From Meconema thalassinum (Eukaryota > Arthropoda > Insecta > Orthoptera > Tettigoniidae): 64,000 bases of DNA. Position numbers and translations under genes: made by a program. The notes beneath the pieces were generated by a model, which was given only the letters and a program-made list of their open reading frames with translations, did no database searches and was not told the origin of the DNA. Shown piece after piece: positions 40,100 to 52,776 of this stretch; the first letter of the stretch is position 1, and each line of letters opens with the position of its first letter. Location: contig OX336396.1 of NCBI GenBank assembly GCA_946902985.2, forward strand, positions 233,749,297 to 233,813,296. The letters run 5' to 3'.

Positions 40100-43000
40100 T
40101 GTGCCCGTTTAGACCGGAGTCCGCACGACCACTTATGTATTTTACCAAGAATCAGTCAGCACGAGAGTCAAAATATCCCTGGGCGCCAGATCGGTTAAAG
40201 CTAATCGCAAAAACGACATCAAATGAAAAAAAATGCTTTACTGATTTTTGGCTCAATGCAACAGTAACGATAGAAGGAGATTCAACTGGGCATAACACAT
40301 CAAGTAAAATTATCTCATTTTATTCTGAATTTAAAATTGACTGCAAAATAAAATGCTCAAAGCAGCATCATTCATGTGTGGCGACCCACATTACTATTTA
40401 CACAATGTACAGAAATTTTCCAACACATTGGACAATTATCTTTGGAGACACAAGTCTGATTATCAGTCCTGTAGACTGTGTTCCAAAATTATATCCCTTA
40501 TTTATGATTAAATCCAGGTCAAATTTAATTGTTTTTACTGGAAATACTGTAGTTCACTGGTTGAATTTTTACATAATATTAACACTCGTAGAATAATAAT
40601 TGTTCACAGAATTTTTTAACTTTCACTTATTTTTCCAGTTTCAAAAAATATTGTCAAAAATATTATTATCTCTGAATCAACACAAATTATGTACACATAT
40701 TAATAATAACATCTGAAAAGTATCCGACCCTTGAGCATAGCATCGAAGAACTGTGCGAAGCACAACAAAATTAATTGTTCTTCTGACATTAAAACCTTTC
40801 GAGAAGTGACTCGATTATGAACTTCAAGTTCCTAACAAAATCTATGATTTCTGAATCATCAACTTGATCAATAAATTGTTGGACCATTCAACTATTCGAT
40901 TTTCCACTTGGAATCATTATTAAGAAAAATATTTATATTTGTGGCCATTTTAGTAACTTTCACAACTTGCAATTCTTGAACAGAATGCGGAAATAAGAAT
41001 TGTAGCTTCATAATAAATTCATTTAGTTCATGACACTAGGATTGAAAACATCCTTCAAATTATTCGTGGTTATAGAATTATTTTTAATTGGCAGTGGCCC
41101 ATTCTATTATTTTTATAAGAACACAATATTCCAACAACAACGGCAAAGGTCTTCCTCTGAAGAAGAATAAAATACCATCATGACAAATCCGGGTTATAGC
41201 AAAATCAAAGTCTTAATGGAACCCGTAAACAAGGTTGAAATAAGAACTGATGGTTTTTAAGAAATAACCTTTGGGTCATTCATACGACGCAATGTGTAGT
41301 TCCAATACTCCTTCTTTAACACTGAGTCATCGAAGCTGCTATTTGATTGATGCTCAAATAAAAACCTCCTCTTTCCTGCGACTTAAACATGCGCACCTGG
41401 GAATGGCATTTCAACTACTCCACACACATAAATTTTCTTCCCAAAATTTATACAATAAATCAAGCCTCTGCTTATTATCATCAACACTGGAAGATTTATA
41501 AACTTACAAGTTTATTTTATTTTACCATTCAGCTCAACTCGTGAAGTTACCACACTTATGATACTCTCTATTTCACTTTCGAATGTGTATCTACGTCATG
41601 ATTTTATATAAATACAAAAATATCCTAATTGATACAAATATCATTTGCTTCCCGTTTCATGCCTCTCTGTGTTATCTGAAAAATATACTTTGCTCATTGC
41701 AAATATTAACTGTTCAACCAGAACTGTAATGTTTGTTGAATGCGGGCTTGCGCTAACCACTATCCTTCGGAAAATCACCTGTTCCAAACTAGAAATGATT
41801 AAACTACTTCAAAAGCTCTCTCTCAATGAATGTGATTATTAGAAAATATAAGATCCAAGAATTATTTAGAAAAGTTATGAAAATCATTATTATTATTATT
41901 AGTGGATTATTATTATTATTATTATTAGTTATATTATTGTAAATGTGTTTAATTATATTTCATTATGTGAGAATCCACATGTTCGATTCTTAGAATATGG
42001 ATAAAATATCCATTTCTCAACAAAAATAATTATTAACTTTTACAGTTACCTCGGCTGATTACCGTGATTATCAAAAAATATGAAACATTCAAATAAATGC
42101 TCGTTATGCTCGGTCATCGATCCTAAACTGTTCTGAGTGCTGAAAATACTCAGAATAACTCTAATATGTCCTGCGTAAATCATTGCAAGATTTAAATACG
42201 AAGAAAAACAAAAGTGTTGGTCATCTGCAGAAAATGAGTTTGTTCCAATTAGCTAGGCATAATATAAAAGTCAAATGTGGCTTACATTTCTCGTTGGTCT
42301 TGAAGCGTAGTGAACCTGGTCTGTACCAGATTTATCCAGATACATGCCCTATTGGACACGCACGTCTAATCCTTGTATCAGCCGCCATTATATACCCACA
42401 ATCTGTCTAACACGACATAGTGGAAATATTTCTTGAAGTTTGAAGTGACTGCTGATCCATTTTAATATTGGCTTCAATTAAATCCATAGCATTTCGCTTA
42501 AATGGGGTCAGATCCAAATGATCTATTCTCAAATACGTCAGTTGTAACATAACTCACGGTAATCTTTTCAGTACAAGAAAACACTGACAGTCTAAAACCA
42601 TCAACGGCTGTTCTGAAGATCGTTCCCTGGGCATGGTTTATCACCATCTATCATGCGCGAAGCAACTTATAGTTTCCCTTTGTCGGCTAATGAACAACAC
42701 CGTGATAGACTGGCCTTCAATATACTGAAAGATCGGAGTGGTTATCAAGTTACAATTTATGAAACTGACTAATTGGATTAAAATATCCAAGTATTGAATT
42801 ATTATTACTGGACTGTGACAAAGTACTTTCTAGACAAAGTCTAGCATGTGTCCATATAGAAATAAAGTATTTCACCAGTGTCCGTAGAAAAATAACAATC
42901 ACCTTAGTGATTCCCTCTGCCGGAAACTTACTATGTTCCACGCGTATCGTAAACTTTTGTGACTATCACAATTTAAAGATATCTTCTGCGTAGATCCGGC

Positions 43001-43452
43001 AACCATGTGCCTTGGCTCAACGTAGCAGCAGCACCTTGTCATGCAAGAGCTTGGTTCGAAGTGAGCTGATGTTGCTTGGGCCGGTCGGCTTTTATTCACA
43101 ACGGTCGGGTCCACGCTGGATCACGCTGAAATCTGGAAATCCGCATATCTCCGGTGTCTGGTCCGATTCACTTGAGACTAAGTGCATTCTCTTTAATTTG
43201 GCCGTGCCAGTAATCTGATCCAAGTCTCAAGTCTCTACTCCATGGCTATCTATTTAATCAACAAATAGTCTCGACCTCTGCTACTACTCGCTACGTCACT
43301 TAACATGCTCTTGGCTGCACAAAGTTTCCATTCCATTCTAGAAGTAATGGAGCGCGATATTCAAATATCTCAACTTTCAAAAGCGGCTGTAGCCTTTCCC
43401 TTGATATCTAGGTGTCTGAATCTTGGAATACCTATTCCTAGAGTTGGGCACA
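40100..43452 (-). repeat. 3' LTR of element 2
   Basis: It begins TGTGCCCGTTTAG and ends GAGTTGGGCACA as written on the plus strand. It includes a TATA-like AATAAAAGCC (minus strand, 43087-43096). Plus- and minus-strand frames inside it (largest 165 codons at 40099-40596) are not recognised, and most are not preserved between the two LTRs. Confidence 0.9.
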
Positions 43453-43517
43453 TCCACCCCACACCTAGCAAAAAATAAAAATTGGAAAAGGTTTATTTTT
43501 CCTATCTACACATTAAA

Positions 43518-44381
43518 TCATCTGGTTCTTGAATAATAAATCTTCAAATTCGCTGCATTATAAGTTCCCACGATGTTACCAGTTCGTGTATTCGCGATTT
43601 CATAGCTTCCATTGTTGTTTACTTCCACAATACGATAGGGTCCAGCGTAAAGGCTTGCAAACTTCGAGTACACTCGATTTTGCACGTCAGAGAGTGTAGG
43701 GCTTTTCACTAAAACAAGAGTTCCTACGCGCAAGGGTCTGCGAAAACTCTTTCCTCTCACTCTGCGCTCTCTTTTCTCAGCTTGGCTCCTCAACTTGTCT
43801 AAAGCTAGAGTTTCCCTCATCTGACGACTTGGTTCAATCTCAGGTGGAATAGAGATGATTCGATCCCATAATCTTGTTGGTTTAATTCCATGATGAAGCA
43901 ACATGGGAATCTGTCCAGTACTCTCATGAATTGTAGAGTTGATGGATTCGGATGCTAATGAGAGAACATCCATCCATTTCCAATGCTCATTTGGACAATA
44001 GAGGCGGCAAAATTTTGCTATTTCAGCCATCACGCGTTCTGCTGGATTGCTTTCAGGATGTCTGATAGAACAAAACAATTGTCTAATCCCAAGATTGATC
44101 ATGACGGTTCTAAATTCTAAAGATGTAAATTGGGGTCCACGATCTGATAAAAGGAATTCCGGTTCGCCTGCTTCCGGAATTACGTTGTCTCTAATTCTCT
44201 TCGCACAATATTTTGCGTTTGCCTTCTGAATTGGGTGTAACATAGTGTATTTGCTGAAAACATCCATGGTCACCAGAATATATCGGTTACCTCTTTTAGA
44301 CTTTGGGAGAGGACCATAAAGATCAGTCGCGAAGATTTCACAAGGCTTAGAATGAATAATAGGCCTTGGTAATTCTCTCAA
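43518..44381 (-). pseudogene. Integrase catalytic and C-terminal domains of element 2
   Basis: The 287-residue frame contains the retroviral-type integrase core: ATDLYGPL (first Asp about residue 20), LLSDRGPQF (second Asp about residue 80) and NPAERVMAE (Glu about residue 115), spaced as in a DD35E core. A basic linker follows (EKRERRVRGKSF), then an SH3-like C-terminus (YAGPYRIVEVNNNGSYEI). The integrase inserts the cDNA into the genome. The frame is the same as that of the RT/RNase H frame upstream; only a TGA (44412-44414) separates them, inside the zinc-binding Cys-x2-Cys motif. The copy is therefore disabled by that nonsense change. Confidence 0.85.
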
Positions 44382-44411
44382 TAATCTAGAATTATGTTTA
44401 CTCCTTTGGCA

Positions 44412-45503
44412 TCAGTCGCATTCTCGAATAGTGTTCCTGACAGTTTGTCGCATTCGCTCCCACGAAAATTTTTCTTGTATCAAGTTGACCGTCTTATCTA
44501 CTCCAGCATGACCTGCAATTCGATGTGCCATCCAGATAATGGGTTTTTGCATTCGTGGAGGTATCACTACTCTCAGCTTCGTATGGTCGGGATCTGCAAA
44601 CTTGTAGACTAAACCATCTAACATCATAAAATCTCTTGAAATTCTTTCAGTTTCCACAAAATCATCATCATTTGGATCCATGTCTCCCTGTAGAAAACGA
44701 AAAATGTTTCTAAAACGTCGGTCTCTCCTCTGGGATAAATGCAACAATCTTAACCTTCTCAAGGTATCCTCATCCTCCTGCGTCAGGTTAACTTGAAAAA
44801 CCTTAGATGTAGACTCCACTGCTCTACTCAATAAATCGGCCCCAACGTTCAATTTTCCAGGAGTGTGTTCAATAACTAGGTTGAATTGTTGAATAAAAAA
44901 TGACCATCTAGTTATCCTATCACTGGCAAAGTTTGTTCTCAAGATAAACTCCAATGCATGGTGATCAGTCCTCACAATTACTGAATGTCCAATTAACATT
45001 TTCTTCCATGACTCCAACGCGAAGATTACAGCAAGGGCTTCTAACTCTGTGGTGTAATAATTCCTTTGTGATGGACGAAGTTTCCTGCTTATGAACGCCA
45101 GGTAATGTCTCTTGTGATCGTCATCTTCTTGAAGAAGAATAGCTCCAATCCCTACGGTGGATGCATCAGATTCTATGATGAAATTCTTGGTAAAGTCAGG
45201 ATACTCTAATTTCACGCTGTTTACCAATAACCTCTTGGCATCTTGAAATGATTGTTCACAATCTTCATTCCATTTCCATTTGTTTCCTTTTTTTAATAAT
45301 TCCAGCAATGGAGCAACCGTCTTGGTGAAGCTTGGACAATGCCCTGCAAAGAATTGGCATGCCCCGAGAAAACTGCGGACATGCTTCACTCTAGTAGGGC
45401 TAGGGAAATTTGCAATCACCTGTATCTTTGTCTCATTGGGACAGTATCCATCACCATCCAAATTGTGGCCCAAAATTTTATTTCCTTCCGAAAGAACTGA
45501 CAT
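44412..45503 (-). pseudogene. RT C-terminus, RNase H and integrase zinc-binding domain of element 2
   Basis: Starting inside the RT connection (LGACQFFAGHCPSF), the frame has the Ty3/Gypsy RNase H: FIIESDASTVGIGAILLQ with the catalytic Asp, NYYTTELEALAVIFALESWK with the Glu, and VRTDHHALEFIL with the next Asp. A linker leads to the integrase HHCC domain (AHRIAGHAGVDKT and IRECD), where TGA replaces the codon before the last Cys. The TGA fits a CGA-to-TGA transition. At its other end this frame is offset by one base from the RT frame, so the ATG at its start is not a natural start. Confidence 0.85.
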
Positions 45504-46153
45504 TTTCGAAGGTTTACTTTAAAGTTCGCTTTTCTCAAATCTGCGAACAACATCTGAAGATGTAACAAATGTTCCTCCTTAGTCTCAGATGCAATTAAGA
45601 TATCATCTATGTAACGAATTGCTATCTCTTTTACTTCAGGACTCAAGTTTTGTTCCAGTGCTCTGATCAAAACAGATCCAGATGTTTTGACCCCAAATGG
45701 TAGACGGCGGAATACATATGTCTGCTGGTCAAACATAAACCCTGTAAACTTTTTGGAATCTTCACTAAGCCTAATGTGGTGGTAGGACGAAGTGAGATCA
45801 ATGTTAGAGAACCAGACCTTGCCTTGGAATTTCCTTAACAGTTCCCTAATGATTGGTGGTCTGTCATACTCTGGCAGCAATCTTGAATTCAAATTTCGCG
45901 TGTCTAAACATAGTCTCAGACTTCCATCTGGCTTAGACACTACTGCTAATGGATTGACATAAGATGTAGTGTACTTTTCAATCACATTGTTACTTTCCAT
46001 CTCTTTGATAAGCACTTTTACCATTTCTCGATGCTTTTCCGCTACCGGATACAATTTAGCATGGAAAGGTGCATCATCATTTACACGAATACGATATTCA
46101 AAATCTTTAATTTCACCAGGTTTAATATCAAAAATATCGTGGTACTCTTCCAA
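45416..46153 (-). pseudogene. Reverse transcriptase of element 2
   Basis: The frame includes AVVSKPDGSLRLCLDTRNLN, then VWFSNIDLTSSYHHIRL, FRRLPFGVKTSGSVL and the catalytic YIDDILIAS, in the usual order of Ty3/Gypsy RT motifs. It makes the DNA copy of the element's RNA. Near 45475 a run of T (minus strand) is one base short compared with the collinear protein continuing in the next frame, so the correct reading is lost about 25 codons before this frame's stop. The real Pol frame begins further upstream: codons between 46288 and 46154 are open and charged, back to the TAG at 46289-46291. Confidence 0.85.
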
Positions 46154-46288
46154 AATTTTTCCTAGCTCTGGGGACTCCTTCTCAGTGTAGACTTCTCTTC
46201 CTTCAGCTTCATGAAAAATCAGAGACCATTGAGCATCTCCCTCGATGTCTTCCTCTTCTTTTCCCTCGAAGTTTATCTCTTCGGTATT

Positions 46289-46648
46289 CTAGAATCTGAT
46301 CGTCTCTGTCTTCATGTCTATCACTGCTTGATATTTCTGAATGAAATCCGCTCCCAATATCATGTCAAAAGCCATGTCCTTCATTACTACAAACACATGT
46401 CGTAAATCATGTCCTCCAATAGTAACACATATGTATAATTGTGTTTTACACAGAGATATTTTGTTGGGTATTATTCCTTGGATTTTAATTCCTGATACTG
46501 GAATCTCCTCTAAATTCTCTTTGAGCTTCCACAGAATATAAAGCTTCTCGCTCACAAGACAAAGCATAGCCCCAGTATCAATTAAAGTATCGACAGGCAT
46601 ACCGAATACTTCGCATGATATGATTGGCATTTTAATTATTGTACCCAT
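46289..46648 (-). pseudogene. Aspartic protease of element 2
   Basis: The 119-residue frame has VDTLIDTGAMLCLVSEKL, the retropepsin active site D-T-G-A, and a later FDMILGADFI matching the hydrophobic I-L-G-x-D/N segment. It cleaves Gag-Pol. The frame stays open upstream of the ATG for at least about 50 codons, consistent with expression as part of a polyprotein and not from its own start. It is in the same frame as RT, from which only a TAG (46289-46291) separates it. Confidence 0.8.
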
Positions 46649-46910
46649 TTCTTTCCGTTCGTCATTATGTTGAATTAAGTCATCATCCTCTGCTTGCCAT
46701 TTAATAATCCTGGAAGTGAAAGTGTTTAAAATTCTATCTTCTACTGTGAATTCGAAGTTTTTTTTTATTTTCCATTCCCCCGGGATTGTTGTGTTCCCGA
46801 TGGACCTGGTTCATTGGGCTTCTGTTCCAAGAACTGCAAGTTTTCTTAGTGTCCCTCTTCCAAGTTCTTCCTCGTCTCCTTATTGAACTCTTCATTGGAC
46901 TGACGAGTGT

Positions 46911-48875
46911 TCACATTCCCTCTGTTATTGTAGTTATTGTTTCTACCATAGTACCTTCTTTCCTGGTACCTTCCTTGATTATCCCTTGACCTTCTCCATC
47001 GAGTATTATATCGATATCCACCATCCGGTCTCGCATAAGGCTTGTAACTGTATCTGTTATTGTTCTGATTCCATCCTCTTTTATGGGCTCTTCCCTCGGC
47101 GTTTTCTCTTCTCGCCCCTCTCGAATCTCTCGAGGTGTTTGGGAATAACTGTCGGCCATAACAGCGTTGTTATTCTTTCCTCCCTTCTGATGGAAGAATT
47201 GAGCGTTCGTGTGATCAAGTTTCTGCAATACCTCGTCAAATTGCTCCATATTATAAATGTCAGCAGCGATCAAAGTTCTTTGGACGTCTGCTGGAAACTG
47301 ACGTATTAATGCGGTAATTAATTCATTATCTGGCATCGGCGGATCTAAATGTTGTAGTTTAGAAAGCTGTCCAGAAAAGTACGTAGAGTATCGAGTAGGT
47401 TGTGACGTCGAGAATCTCTTTGAATATAATTCTGCTCTGACTTGCTGTTGGGTTTCCGGGGACCAAAACTTTTTTAATAACCCACGGGAAAACTCCTCAA
47501 AATTGGTGAGAGTGGACCTAAAAGCTCTAAACCAAAGAAGTGCGGGACCTTCCAAAAATTTCCCTATCACTCTGATCTGTCTTTCCTTAAAGATTTTGGA
47601 ATCTTTTAGGTAATCACCTGCTTCTCTCAAGAATTCTACGGGTGTCACAGAATCTCCTCCTGAAAATTTAGAAGGCTTATTCTCTACATTCTTGAATACA
47701 GTTATGAGGTTGGATTGAAATACTGTCCTGACCTCATCCTGTCTTTGACTATCAGTTTCTCTAGCTGCTCCTAGGTTTATCTGTATCTGTTCTTCTCCCC
47801 TTATACTTGGCATTTTCAACAGATGGTCATACTGTTTCTCGTCCTTGATTTGGGTTTTCATAGCCTCAATTTCCTTATGGTTTTCTTCTGCCATTTTTCT
47901 AATTTCTTCAGTTTCCTTACAGTTCTCCTTGACATCAGTGGATATCTGGTTCATAACAGCCTCGTGACTTTTCAACGACCCTGTCACATCTGATATGTCC
48001 TTCTGAGTTGCTTGAATATCTTTGGAAATTACTTGAATATGGGATGACAAAGATTCCCTAATTTCCTTGACTCCCTCTTGGTTCTCCAGCTTGAGTGTGT
48101 CTTTAATCTCATCGATAACTGTGGTTTTAATTTCAGTTTGTAATTCATTAATCACACCTTCTCTTATTTCTCCCACTATGAGTTCTTTGAATTGTTCTGT
48201 CAAACGTTGAACAACGAGAGTTGCCATCTCATTGCTCTCTTTCTTCACTCTGATTTCTAGGTTGATCATGTCTTCACCAACTTTCCTAAGACCATGTTCT
48301 ATCCTTTCAGCTAAGCTTTGGGATCTTAGATCAGCATCGCGAAATTTATCGTCCATTAAACTTGCGTTAGTGGCTAATGAAGTTTCGAGCTCATGTGTTT
48401 TTTCGCATAATTTAGTCATTTTACTCTCAAGTGACATTTTCAAGATTTCGGAATTCTCTTTAAATTTATTTTCCATAGAATTAAATTTACTATTTAAATT
48501 TTCTTTCAAGTTATCTTTTAACCTGCTTTCTAACAAATCGGAATTTTCCTTGAGTTTATCATATAAACTTTCTTTCAAGTTATCTTTTAAAGAATCAGAA
48601 TTTTCTTTAAGTATATCATTTAAACTTTCTTTAAGTTTAATTTCTAAAGAATCAGAATTTTCTTTAAGTTTATTTTCTAAAGAATCAGAATTTTTTTTTA
48701 GTTTATCATTTAAACTTTCTTTAAGTTTATTTTCTAAAGAATCAGAATTTTCTTTAAGTTTCTTTTCCAAAGCCTCTGTATTTTCTTTCATAATGGCTGC
48801 TACACGCAGTCCAGCTTCTTTGGAACTCTCTTCCAAACTCCTCATCATCCTCATCATCTCTTCCACAATTTTCAA
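46911..48875 (-). pseudogene. Gag of element 2 with N-terminal coiled coil (654 aa frame)
   Basis: Residues 1-130 hold repeats of about 18 residues of the form KENSDSLENKLKESLND. Residues 130-350 continue as heptad-rich coiled coil. Residues about 390-560 are the capsid-like region (NVENKPSKFSGGDSVTPVEF, GPALLWFRAFRSTL, FEEFSRGLLKKFW and SQPTRYSTYF), clearly homologous to element 1. After about 47085 the frame is wrong: the expected Arg/Asn/Tyr-rich basic tail is found in another frame down to about 46765, with one stop. No CCHC zinc knuckle is seen. The start at 48875 (MKIVEEMMRMMRS) is the first ATG of the open frame. Confidence 0.8.
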
Positions 48876-49376
48876 TTATTATTCAAAACTTAGGGGTATA
48901 CATGTTGGCAGACACAAGATTATAATTAGAACAAGAAATATGAATAGCTAATTGGAACACTCTAATAAAATGAGATTTGTCCTAATGTCGACGTGATGGA
49001 AAAACAAAATTCTCTACTTTTACGAATTACATTTACCACAATATCACAAGAAAAATATGCAAGTTCTCAAGTATCCTCCACCTGGATTCTAATAATGCGT
49101 ATGTCCAGTCATCGAACGTTTACTACTGAATTTACATGACGCCCTAATGGTTAAGCCATTATCAAAAATAATCAAACCCATTCTAATTATTAACCCAGTT
49201 AAATTTTTAATTTTCCCCACTAATTGGGTTTCCTACTAATTTATTCATCCAAACCAGACATCTCTCAACTCCCAAAATATCTATATAAAAATTATCACAA
49301 TTTAAATCGGCATGCGATTGACCGTGTCTAACTCGAGCCCCACGTTCGAAGCCATTTCTCTCTCCATCTTATTTTA

Positions 49377-52300
49377 TGTGCCCGTTTAGACCGGAGTCCG
49401 CAAGACCACATATGCATTTTACCAAGAATCAGTCAGCACGAGAGTCGAAATATCCCAGGGCGCCAGATGGGTTAAAGCTAATCGCAAAAACGACATCAAA
49501 TGAAAAAAAAATGCTTTACTGATTTTTGGCTCAATGCAACAATAACGATAGAAGGAGATTCAACTGGGCATAACACATCAAGTAAAATTATCTCATTTTA
49601 TTCTGAATTTAAAATTGACTGCAAAATAAAATGCTCAAAGCAGCATCATTCATGTGTGCGACCCACATTACTATTTACACAATGTACAGAAATTTTCGAA
49701 CACATTGGACAATTATCTTTGGAGACACAAGTCTGATTATCAGTCCTGTAGACTGTGTTCCAAAATTATATCCCTTATTTATGATTAAATCCAGTTCAAA
49801 TTTAATTGTCTTTACTGGAAATACTGCAGTTCACTGGTTGAATTTTTACATAATATTAACACTCGTAGAATAATTGTTCACAGAATTTTTTAACTTTCAC
49901 TTATTTTTCCAGTTTCAAAAAATATTGTCAAAAAATATTATTATCTCTGAATCAACACAAATTATGTACACATATTAATAATAACATCTGAAAAGTATCC
50001 GACCCTTGAGCATAGCATCGAAGAACTGTGTGAGCACAACAAAATTAATTGTTCTTCTGACATTAAACCTTTCGAGAAGTGACTCGATTATGAACTTCAA
50101 GTTCCTAACAAAATCTATGATTTCTGAATCATCAACTTGATCAATAAATTGTTGGACCATTCAACTATTCGATTTTCCACTTGGAATCATTATTAAGAAA
50201 AATATTTATATTTGTGGCCATTTTAGTAACTTTCACAACTTGCAATTCTTGAACAGAATGCGGAAATAAGAATTGTAGCTTCATAATAAATTCATTTAGT
50301 TCATGACACTAGGATTGAAAACATCCTTCAAATTATTCGTGGTTATAGAATTATTTTTAATTGGCAGTGGCCCATTCTATTATTTTTATAAGAACACAAT
50401 ATTCCAACAACAACGGCAAAGGTCTTCCTCTGAAGAAGAATAAAATACCATCATGACAAATCCGGGTTCTAGCAAAATCAAAGTCTTAATGGAATCCGTA
50501 AACAAGGTTGAAATAAGAACTGATGGTTTTTAAGAAATAACCTTTGGGTCATTCATACGACGCAATGTGTAGTTCCAATACTCCTTCTTTAACACTGAGT
50601 CATCGAACCTGCTATTTGATTGATGCACAAATAAAAACCTCCTCTTTCCTGCGACTTAAACATGCGCACCTGGGAATGGCATTTCAACTACTCCACACAC
50701 ATAAATTTTCTTCCCAAAATTTATACAATAAATCAAGCCTCTGCTTATTATCATCAACACTGGAAGATTTATAAACTTACAAGTTTATTTTATTTTACCA
50801 TTCAGCTCAACTCGTGAAGTTACCACACTTATGATACTCTCTATTTCACTTTCGAATGTGTATCTACGTCATGATTTTATATAAATACAAAAATATCCTA
50901 ATTGATACAAATATCATTTGCTTCCCGTTTCATGCCTCTCTGTGTTATCTGAAAAATATACTTTGCTCATTGCAAATATTAACTGTTCAACCAGAACTGT
51001 AATGTTTGTTGAATGCGGGCTTGCGCTAACCACTATCCTTCGGAAAATCACCTGTTCCAAACTAGAAATGATTAAACTACTTCAAAAGCTCTCTCTCAAT
51101 GAATGTGATTATTAGAAAATATAAGATCCAAGAATTATTTAGAAAAGTTATGAAAATCATTATTATTATTATTAGTGGATTATTATTATTATTATTATTA
51201 GTTATATTATTGTAAATGTGTTTAATTATTATTTCATTATGTGAGAATCCACATGTTCGATTCTTAGAATATGGATAAAATATCCATTTCTCAACAAAAA
51301 TAATTATTAACTTTTACAGTTACCTCGGCTGATTACCGTGATTATCAAAAAATATGAAACATTCAAATAAATGCTCGTTATGCTCGGTCATCGATCCTAA
51401 ACTGTTCTGAGTGCTGAAAATACTCAGAATAACTCTAATATGTCTTGCGTAAATCATTGCAAGATTTAAATACGAAGAAAAACAAAAGTGTTGGTCATCT
51501 GCAGAAAATGAGTTTGTTCCAATTAGCTAGGCATAATATAAAAGTCAAATGTGGCTTACATTTCTCGTTGGTCTTGAAGCGTAGTGAACCTGGTCTGTAC
51601 CAGATTTATCCAGATACATGCCCTATTGGACACGCACGTCTAATCCTTGTATCAGCCGCCATTATATACCCACAATCTGTCTAACACGACATAGTGGAAA
51701 TATTTCTTGAAGTTTGAAGTGACTGCTGATCCATTTTAATATTGGCTTCAATTAAATCCATAGCATTTCGCTTAAATGGGGTCAGATCCAAATGATCTAT
51801 TCTCAAATACGTCAGTTGTAACATAACTCACGGTAATCTTTTCAGTACAAGAAAACACTGACAGTCTAAAACCATCAACGGCTGTTCTGAAGATCGTTCC
51901 CTGGGCATGGTTTATCACCATCTATCATGCGCGAAGCAACTTATAGTTTCCCTTTGTCGGCTAATGAACAACACCGTGATAGACTGGCCTTCAATATACT
52001 GAAAGATCGGAGTGGTTATCAAGTTACAATTTATGAAACTGACTAATTGGATTAAAATATCCAAGTATTGAATTATTATTACTGGACTGTGACAAAGTAC
52101 TTTCTAGACAAAGTCTAGCATGTGTCCATATAGAAATAAAGTATTTCACCAGTGTCCGTAGAAAAATAACAATCACCTTAGTGATTCCCTCTGCCGGAAA
52201 CTTACTATGTTCCACGCGTATCGTAACACTTTTGTGACTATCACAATTTAAAGATATCTTCTGCGTAGATCCGGCAACCATGTGCCTTGGCTCAACGTAG

Positions 52301-52729
52301 CAGCAGCACCTTGTCATGCAAGAGCTTGGTTCGAAGTGAGCTGATGTTGCTTGGGCCGGTCGGCTTTTATTCAAAACGGTCAGGTCCACGCTGGATCACG
52401 CTGAAATCTGGAAATCCTCATATCTCCGGTGTCTCTGGACCGATTCACTTGAGACTAAGTGCATTCTCTTTCATTTGGCCGTGCCAGTAATCTGATCCCA
52501 GTCTCAAGTCTCTACTCCATGGCTAACTATTTAATCAACAAATAGTCTCGACCTCTGCTACTACTCGCTACGTCACTTAACATGCTCTTGGCTGCACAAA
52601 GTTTCCATTCCATTCTAGAAGTAATGGAGCGCGATATTCAAATATCTCAACTTTCAAAAGCGGCTGTAGCCTTTCCCTTGATATCTAGGTGTCTGAATCT
52701 TTGAATACCCATTCCTAGAGTTGGGCACA
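49377..52729 (-). repeat. 5' LTR of element 2
   Basis: It has the same length and termini as the 3' LTR. Copy differences are scattered substitutions and compensating single-base indels. No protein of known type is encoded. Confidence 0.9.
52362..52372 (-). promoter_or_regulatory. TATA-like box of the 5' LTR of element 2
   Basis: On the minus strand GAATAAAAGCC lies about 360 bp into the LTR, with a CATCAGCTCAC start-like segment about 25 bp downstream. The same arrangement is present in the 3' LTR. Confidence 0.45.
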
Positions 52730-52776
52730 ACGTTTCTCGCAATTTAACCATCCGAGTTTAGTGAAACTTGGTAGAG

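Larger units (their letters stand above)
40100..52729 (-). mobile_element. LTR element 2: Ty3/Gypsy retrotransposon with 3.35-kb LTRs
   Basis: Direct LTRs 40100-43452 and 49377-52729 (each 3,353 bp) have the inverted termini TGTGCCC/GGGCACA. The flanks carry a 4-bp duplication ACGT (40096-40099 and 52730-52733). The internal 5.92 kb, read on the minus strand, encodes Gag, protease, RT, RNase H and integrase in the Ty3/Gypsy order. There is no env-like frame: integrase ends 65 bp from the LTR. The copy is inactivated by a gag frameshift, a TAG between protease and RT, a 1-nt loss in RT and a TGA in integrase. LTR similarity (differences around 1% or less by eye) shows that it is young. Confidence 0.9.

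Noticed and set aside
40099..40596. 165-codon plus-strand frame as a gene
   Set aside because: It lies inside an LTR, starts before the LTR boundary, and is broken in the other LTR copy by a 1-base change (49.6 kb).
43452..43518. An envelope gene between integrase and the 3' LTR of element 2
   Set aside because: Only 65 bp separate the integrase stop from the LTR, so there is no room for one.
48232..48951. 239-codon plus-strand Leu/Ser/Phe-rich frame as a membrane protein
   Set aside because: It is the complement of the coiled-coil repeats of Gag on the minus strand.
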